From the NCBI GenBank assembly GCA_964519665.1, contig CAZFIV010000002.1, positions 148,706 to 212,705 of the forward strand: a stretch of 64,000 nt of DNA, written 5' to 3'. The stretch comes from JANQQN01 sp964519665. GTDB taxonomy: Bacteria; Myxococcota; Kuafuiibacteriia; Kuafuiibacteriales; Kuafuiibacteriaceae. Under the pieces are notes generated by a model that saw only the letters and a program-made list of their open reading frames with translations, had not been told where the DNA came from and made no database searches. Both the position numbers and the translations under genes were made by a program. Positions 59,739-64,000 of the stretch are shown one piece after another. How positions within the stretch are numbered: position 1 is the stretch's first letter; every line of letters starts with the position of its first letter.

Positions 59739-61664
59739 ATGAAGTTCCTTCCCTATCTCATTATCATTCCCTTGGTTCCGGCGATCGCCGGAACCTGCGC
59801 ATCGACGGCCGCCGCAGCGCCCGACGAGGTCCCGTTTGCCGGCGGATTCCCGGTTACGCAACGCACCCGTATCTACGAGTTGTCGGAGGTCCAACGAGGA
59901 GACCGGGGCGTCGGCTACACCGTTTTCGCGGGGGCCAAAGCGGAGCCCTTCCAGGTCGAGGTTCTCGGGGTCATGGAGTCGATGGTCGGCCCCGGGCAAG
60001 ACGTCATCCTCGTCCGATTGTCGGGGCCTCAGATCGAGTACACGGGCGTGATCAGCGGCATGAGTGGCAGCCCGGTCTTCATCGATGGACGTCTGCTGGG
60101 CGCCGTGGCCTACCGGTTTGGCATCTTCACGCGGGAGCCGATCGCAGGCATCACGCCGATCCGGAATATGCTGGCCGTCGATAGTTCCGCCGTGGGGCCT
60201 CCCCGCCGGCCCGAATTCGCTCTCCGATCGACGCCGACCGGGGCTTTGCGCCTCGAGGATTTTCGAGCCCGGGCGGGTTCGCCTCGTCCTTGGCCAGCGC
60301 CCCAGCGACCGATAGACGGCCCATTTCGACCTATCGACACGCCGATCGCGGTGTCCGGCCTCGAACCGACCAGCGTACAGGCACTCCGCACCCACTTGGC
60401 ACCGGCGGGCTTTCAAGTCGTGGCCGGTGGTGGCCGCGCCGCCATGGCCATCCATTGGGCGGAGGCCGGGGCCGGCGAACGAAGCGTCCAGCCGAACGGC
60501 CCCGACCGGGCGGGCACGGTGGCCGCCGCGCCGATCGCGCCCGCCTCGCCGGTGGCGATCGTCCTCATGCGCGGTGCCGTCAACGCGTCCGCGCTCTGCA
60601 CGGTCACCATGGTCGAGGGCGACCGGGTATACGGTTGTGGCCACCCCTTCCTCGGCTTCGGTCACGTCGAGCTCCCGATGGCCACCGCCGCCGTGGTCAA
60701 CACTCTGTCCAGCGAGATAGGGTCATGGAAGCAATCGGTCGCCGCTCGAGAAGTGGGCGTCATCAACCAAGACCGTCTGACCGCGATCGCCGGTGACCTC
60801 GGCAAAGCCGCGCCGATGGTTCCGGTCCGGGTCGTCGTCCGGCGCCTCGACCAGAAAGCGGAGGCCGCGAAGGTCACCGAGGTCGAGATCGTCAACGATG
60901 GCACCTGGTTGCCCATCATGCTCGATGCGATCGTGGGCAGCGCGATCAACCGGCGGCTCGGCCAGGAGAGCGGGGGCACGATCGACTTTACGGCTCGGTA
61001 TCGTGTCGGCGGCCGGGTTTTGACCGTGTCCGAGACGTTCAGCGCCCCCGCGCCGACCCCGGTCGGTATCTTCGCGGCTCGGGAAGCCGCAACGACCGCC
61101 GGCATCCTCAAGGGCAATCTCTTCGAGCCCGCCGATATCCAGAGCATCGAAGTCGTGGTCGACGTCGGCCCTAACGTTTCGGTCGCCGAAGTCGTGCGGG
61201 TGACGGCGAACCGCGCGAGCGTCCGTCCCGGGGAGACGGTCGAGATCACCGTCGACCTCAAACCCTATCGTCAGAAGATGCGACGTGTCCGGCTTCCGCT
61301 CGAGATTCCCAAGACCGCCGCGAAAGAAGTTACGGTGGTCGTCGGCGGCAGCCTCGAGCTGGACCGGCGAGACGCGTCCATCAAGGGCGGGCGAGTGCCC
61401 TACGGTCTCGGCGACCTCATCGAGATCATCGGCGACCGACGGCCCGCCCGCGCGCTCTACGCCCGCGCATACCTGTCGCGGCCCGGCTTTCGGGTGCAGA
61501 ACACGGTACTTCCGGACCTGCCCCCGACCGCTCAGGCGACGCTGCAGAGTTACACGCCCCAAACCACGTCGGTGCTCAAAGAGGCACCCGGCCCGGAAGT
61601 ACGGCGGCCCGATCCGGATGTGGTCGTAGGCTCGGCCGAGTTGAAGATCGAGATCCGTCAGTGA
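59739..61664 (+). CDS. SpoIVB-type S55 peptidase-like protein
   Basis: A 641-residue exported protein: signal peptide 1-27 (LIIIPLVPAIAGTCASTAAA). It has GYTVFAGAKAEPFQVEVLGV, then GMSGSPVFIDGRLLGAVAY (residues 107-125; nucleophile Ser in the GMSGSP motif) and GITPIRNML, and further on SALCTVTMVEGDRVYGCGHP followed by FLGFGHVELPM (residues about 284-314; candidate catalytic His). These are the S55 motifs, but in Bacillus SpoIVB the His precedes the Ser. The C-terminal half is beta-rich (VRPGETVEITVDLKPYRQKM). Start ATG 59739 has no clear ribosome site. The stop overlaps the propeller gene start (GTGA). Substrate unknown. Confidence 0.85.
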   Translation: MKFLPYLIIIPLVPAIAGTCASTAAAAPDEVPFAGGFPVTQRTRIYELSEVQRGDRGVGYTVFAGAKAEPFQVEVLGVMESMVGPGQDVILVRLSGPQIEYTGVISGMSGSPVFIDGRLLGAVAYRFGIFTREPIAGITPIRNMLAVDSSAVGPPRRPEFALRSTPTGALRLEDFRARAGSPRPWPAPQRPIDGPFRPIDTPIAVSGLEPTSVQALRTHLAPAGFQVVAGGGRAAMAIHWAEAGAGERSVQPNGPDRAGTVAAAPIAPASPVAIVLMRGAVNASALCTVTMVEGDRVYGCGHPFLGFGHVELPMATAAVVNTLSSEIGSWKQSVAAREVGVINQDRLTAIAGDLGKAAPMVPVRVVVRRLDQKAEAAKVTEVEIVNDGTWLPIMLDAIVGSAINRRLGQESGGTIDFTARYRVGGRVLTVSETFSAPAPTPVGIFAAREAATTAGILKGNLFEPADIQSIEVVVDVGPNVSVAEVVRVTANRASVRPGETVEITVDLKPYRQKMRRVRLPLEIPKTAAKEVTVVVGGSLELDRRDASIKGGRVPYGLGDLIEIIGDRRPARALYARAYLSRPGFRVQNTVLPDLPPTAQATLQSYTPQTTSVLKEAPGPEVRRPDPDVVVGSAELKIEIRQ

Positions 61665-63868
61665 ATCGAAACAAAGTACGCGAGTCTTCTGTTTGCGCTC
61701 CCCTCACCGGCGCGGTGATTCTGGGGGCCCTGCTGGTGGCCATCCCGACTGGGGTCCGGGGCGAGCCGACCCGAGAGCTGTACATCTCGGACCCCGAAGA
61801 GGTGATGCAAGGCGACCCGGTCACCACCAGCATCGATGCCTTGGGAGGCGTCACGCCTGGTCCGAAGATCGTGGGGCGCGGCCCCGCCCTGGGGCGGCCG
61901 ATCTCTGCGATGGCGTCGAGCCGAGATGGTCTTTGGGTCGGGACCGCCGGCGGCGGTCTGCACCTCATCGAAGAGGGGCAAGCGGCGACCGAGCTCATGA
62001 AGGGCGACGAGAAGCTGATCAGCGCCGTCCTGCCCACGGGCTCGAGGGCATGGGTCGCGCTCGCCCCCGACGCCGAGCTGTATCGGGTCGAACCGGGCCG
62101 AGCGGCCCAATCGGTCGTCAAGCTGAAGTCGAAATATGTGTGGGCCATTCGGAAGGGCAAGAACCGGACGCTGCTGGCGACCGGCGAACCCGGCCAGGTC
62201 GTGGCCGTGGACGACGACAACCGAACGGAGATTTGGTTCGATTCAGACGAAACTCACCTGCGGGCGTTGATCCGCCATCCCCAGCGAGGCTGGATCGTGG
62301 GGGGCGGGCAGAAAGGCATCGTCTATCAACTGGTCGGCAACCGTACGGCCCGCGCCCTGTACGATTCCAAATTCGAGGAGGTCAGCGCCTTCGCGATCGA
62401 CCGCCGTCGCGGCGACCTGTACGCCGCCTTCGTCAGCGCGGAGACCGCCGGCGCGCCCCTGCCTGGCCGATGGATCGGCCCGACCAACGGCGAAAAGCCG
62501 AAGAAGGATCGCTCGCCGTTCAAAGGCAGCGAAGTCGTTCGAATTCGACCTTCAGGGCAGGTGGAGGTCTTGTGGTCGAGCAACACCGAGGGGGCGATGG
62601 CGCTCGCGTTTCACGCCGACCGTCTCTATTTCGCGACCGGCACCGCCGCGGAGAATCGGGCTCGGGTCTACGCCATCGACGTGAAGGACCGTGACCGCCT
62701 GTCCCTTTGGGCTCGCCTCGAACCAGCTCTCGCCCCGGTGATGGTCCTCGACGACCGCGATGGGTTGCTCGTCGGCACGGCGCCCAACGGCCAGGTCTAT
62801 AAGATAGGACCCGGCTTCGAAACGCCGGCCACCTACCTGTCGGTGGAACAAGATCTCTCGCGGACTGGGAAGGTCGGTCAGCTGTGGTTCGATGCCGACG
62901 TGCCCCAGGGGGGCCAAGTCGCCATCTCGGTCCGCAGCGGCAACACCGAAAAGCCCGACGAGACCTGGTCGGCCTGGAGCGGGGCGGTCACCCGCCCCGA
63001 AGGTGGCCCGGTCGCGGTCCCCGATGCTCGGTACTTGCAGTTGCGAGCGGTGCTCACGAGCGGAAAGGGCGGCCGCCGCCCGCGTCTGAAGTCCATGCAC
63101 GCCTCGGTGCTCCGCCACAACGTGGCTCCCACCATCCAGGATATCTTCCCTTTGTGGCGCGGAGTCTCGCTGTCCCCACTCCCGAACGAGGCCGCGACCA
63201 CCAAGACCGTGACGCTCAATGAGCGCACGCTCAATCAGCTTCGCAGGCCACCGGTCGAGAAGAAGACGGTGCGGGCGCGGCAGGTCGTCGAGCCAGGGAT
63301 GATGACCGTGCTCTGGCAGGCCAACGACGCGGACGGCGACGACCTCCTCTACAAGGTCGAAATGCGTTCAGTCGAGCCCACCGAAGGTCGCTGGCGAGAA
63401 CTGGCCCGCGGTCAACAGGCGCCGTTCTTGGCTTTCGACAGCCGTGCCTACCCTGACGGTCGATACCAGTTTCGAGTGACCGCGACCGACCGGCCGAGCA
63501 ATCCCCCCCGCGAAGCCTTGACCGACCAACACGCGTCGGACCCCATCCTGATCGACAACACCGCACCCCGGCTCACCAAAGCGAGGGCGAAGAGCCCGGG
63601 CCCCGGCCGGCTGAGGGTCTCCGCGACGGTCACCGATGCGCTGTCGCGAATCGAGAGCGCCGAGCTGTCGGTCAACGGCGGCCCGTGGTTGATGTTCCCG
63701 GCCGCCGACGGGCTCCTCGATAGCCGTTCCGAAAACCTCTCCGTGGAGCTGTCCGACGCGGACATGACCGAGACGCCGGTCGGTCCGACAACCGTCCGGA
63801 TCCGGGTCCTCGACGAGGCCGGCAACGGCGCCTCGGGGTCGGCCAAGACCGACGTCGCCCGCCCCTAG
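61661..63868 (+). CDS. Exported beta-propeller protein, partner of the S55 protease
   Basis: A 735-residue protein starting at GTG inside GTGA of the preceding gene. A signal peptide (LTGAVILGALLVAIPTGVRG) is followed by a propeller-like half (SAMASSRDGLWVGTAGGGLH, TLLATGEPGQVVAVDDDNRT, LRALIRHPQRGWIVGGGQKG, VMVLDDRDGLLVGTAPNGQV) and Ig/fibronectin-like parts (TVLWQANDADGDDLLYKVEM, YQFRVTATDRPSNPPREA, LRVSATVTDALSRIESAELS). It is probably periplasmic or surface-bound and works with the co-transcribed protease; no catalytic site is visible. Confidence 0.8.
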   Translation: MNRNKVRESSVCAPLTGAVILGALLVAIPTGVRGEPTRELYISDPEEVMQGDPVTTSIDALGGVTPGPKIVGRGPALGRPISAMASSRDGLWVGTAGGGLHLIEEGQAATELMKGDEKLISAVLPTGSRAWVALAPDAELYRVEPGRAAQSVVKLKSKYVWAIRKGKNRTLLATGEPGQVVAVDDDNRTEIWFDSDETHLRALIRHPQRGWIVGGGQKGIVYQLVGNRTARALYDSKFEEVSAFAIDRRRGDLYAAFVSAETAGAPLPGRWIGPTNGEKPKKDRSPFKGSEVVRIRPSGQVEVLWSSNTEGAMALAFHADRLYFATGTAAENRARVYAIDVKDRDRLSLWARLEPALAPVMVLDDRDGLLVGTAPNGQVYKIGPGFETPATYLSVEQDLSRTGKVGQLWFDADVPQGGQVAISVRSGNTEKPDETWSAWSGAVTRPEGGPVAVPDARYLQLRAVLTSGKGGRRPRLKSMHASVLRHNVAPTIQDIFPLWRGVSLSPLPNEAATTKTVTLNERTLNQLRRPPVEKKTVRARQVVEPGMMTVLWQANDADGDDLLYKVEMRSVEPTEGRWRELARGQQAPFLAFDSRAYPDGRYQFRVTATDRPSNPPREALTDQHASDPILIDNTAPRLTKARAKSPGPGRLRVSATVTDALSRIESAELSVNGGPWLMFPAADGLLDSRSENLSVELSDADMTETPVGPTTVRIRVLDEAGNGASGSAKTDVARP

Positions 63869-63907
63869 GCGCCGCCGGCTCTAACCCGCGATTCGCCTCG
63901 GCCCCTC

Positions 63908-64000
63908 GTGGACCGAGCTTACGACCGCGGGCCGGTCGCTCCATACGGTCTAGGAGACTTGCTCCGAGCGAAGCGTGACAAAGAAGCGGACTTTGGGCGC
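63908..64000 (+). CDS. Possible N-terminus of a further gene (cut by window edge)
   Basis: A GTG at 63908 opens a frame that reads MDRAYDRGPVAPYGLGDLLR and continues AKRDKEADFGR to the last base. Codon use looks like the neighbouring genes and it follows the preceding stop by 39 nt on the same strand, so it may extend that operon. No ribosome site is seen and 31 residues are too few to assign a family. Confidence 0.4.
   Translation, partial: MDRAYDRGPVAPYGLGDLLRAKRDKEADFGR

Noticed and set aside
1..64000. tRNA, rRNA, prophage or transposon genes
   Set aside because: I looked for T-loop-like motifs, transposase signatures and integrases and saw none. A tRNAscan or Rfam run would be needed to exclude a tRNA fully.

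Overview
The window is GC-rich DNA from a Gram-negative bacterium, most likely a member of the Myxococcota (former Deltaproteobacteria). Evidence: at least four active-looking Hanks-type Ser/Thr kinases plus one pseudokinase in 64 kb, two of them with the HRDVSPQN catalytic loop that I associate with myxobacterial kinases; FHA, DUF4388, PEGA and AgmX/TonB-like C-terminal proteins; MopE-type Cys-rich lipoproteins; and many lipobox proteins. No rRNA, tRNA, insertion sequence, prophage or CRISPR array was seen. A run of exactly 100 N at 195-294 is a scaffold gap inside a 17-bp tandem repeat.

Layout. 0-8.3 kb: N-terminus of tyrS, the repeat and gap, a DUF697/SHOCT protein, an NTF2-like protein, a sensor kinase/NtrC-type regulator pair, a membrane protein, an FAD oxidoreductase, purN and purM. 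8.3-20.6 kb: a PEGA-type Ser/Thr kinase, two hypothetical genes, a minus-strand operon (Cys-rich lipoprotein, outer-membrane lipoprotein, triple-FHA protein), a TPR-DUF4388 protein, and a membrane pseudokinase followed by an AgmX-like protein. 20.7-30.5 kb: a MauE/DoxX-like protein, a murein endopeptidase/propeller pair, a K+ channel, a three-gene operon (secreted protein, transmembrane receptor kinase, nucleotide-translocase-like protein with HEAT-like repeats) and a CBS protein. 30.7-43.2 kb: a histidine kinase/REC-GGDEF-EAL pair, a lipase, the (p)ppGpp enzyme Rsh, a kinase with a GSSG[L/M] repeat, a frameshifted LysM/TPR protein, a GH113-like lipoprotein and a large lipoprotein. 43.25-44.31 kb: about 1 kb without a convincing gene. 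44.3-64 kb: a four-gene operon (zinc ribbon/CcmI-like, DUF4388, lipoprotein, adenosine deaminase), a very long Ser/Thr kinase, ffh, an O-antigen-ligase-like protein, a REC-PilZ membrane protein, and a SpoIVB-S55-like protease with a propeller protein.

Housekeeping genes (tyrS, purN, purM, rsh, ffh) are interleaved with an unusually dense set of signalling and cell-envelope genes. Many neighbours overlap by 1-4 nt, so operons can be read with fair confidence. Several first genes have a -10-like hexamer ending only 6-8 nt before the start codon, sometimes with a -35 at 17 bp, which suggests leaderless transcripts. The most novel-looking units are the receptor kinase/nucleotide-transporter operon, the pseudokinase/AgmX pair, the triple-FHA operon, the S55-like protease with its catalytic motifs in swapped order, and the structured noncoding block near 43.4 kb.
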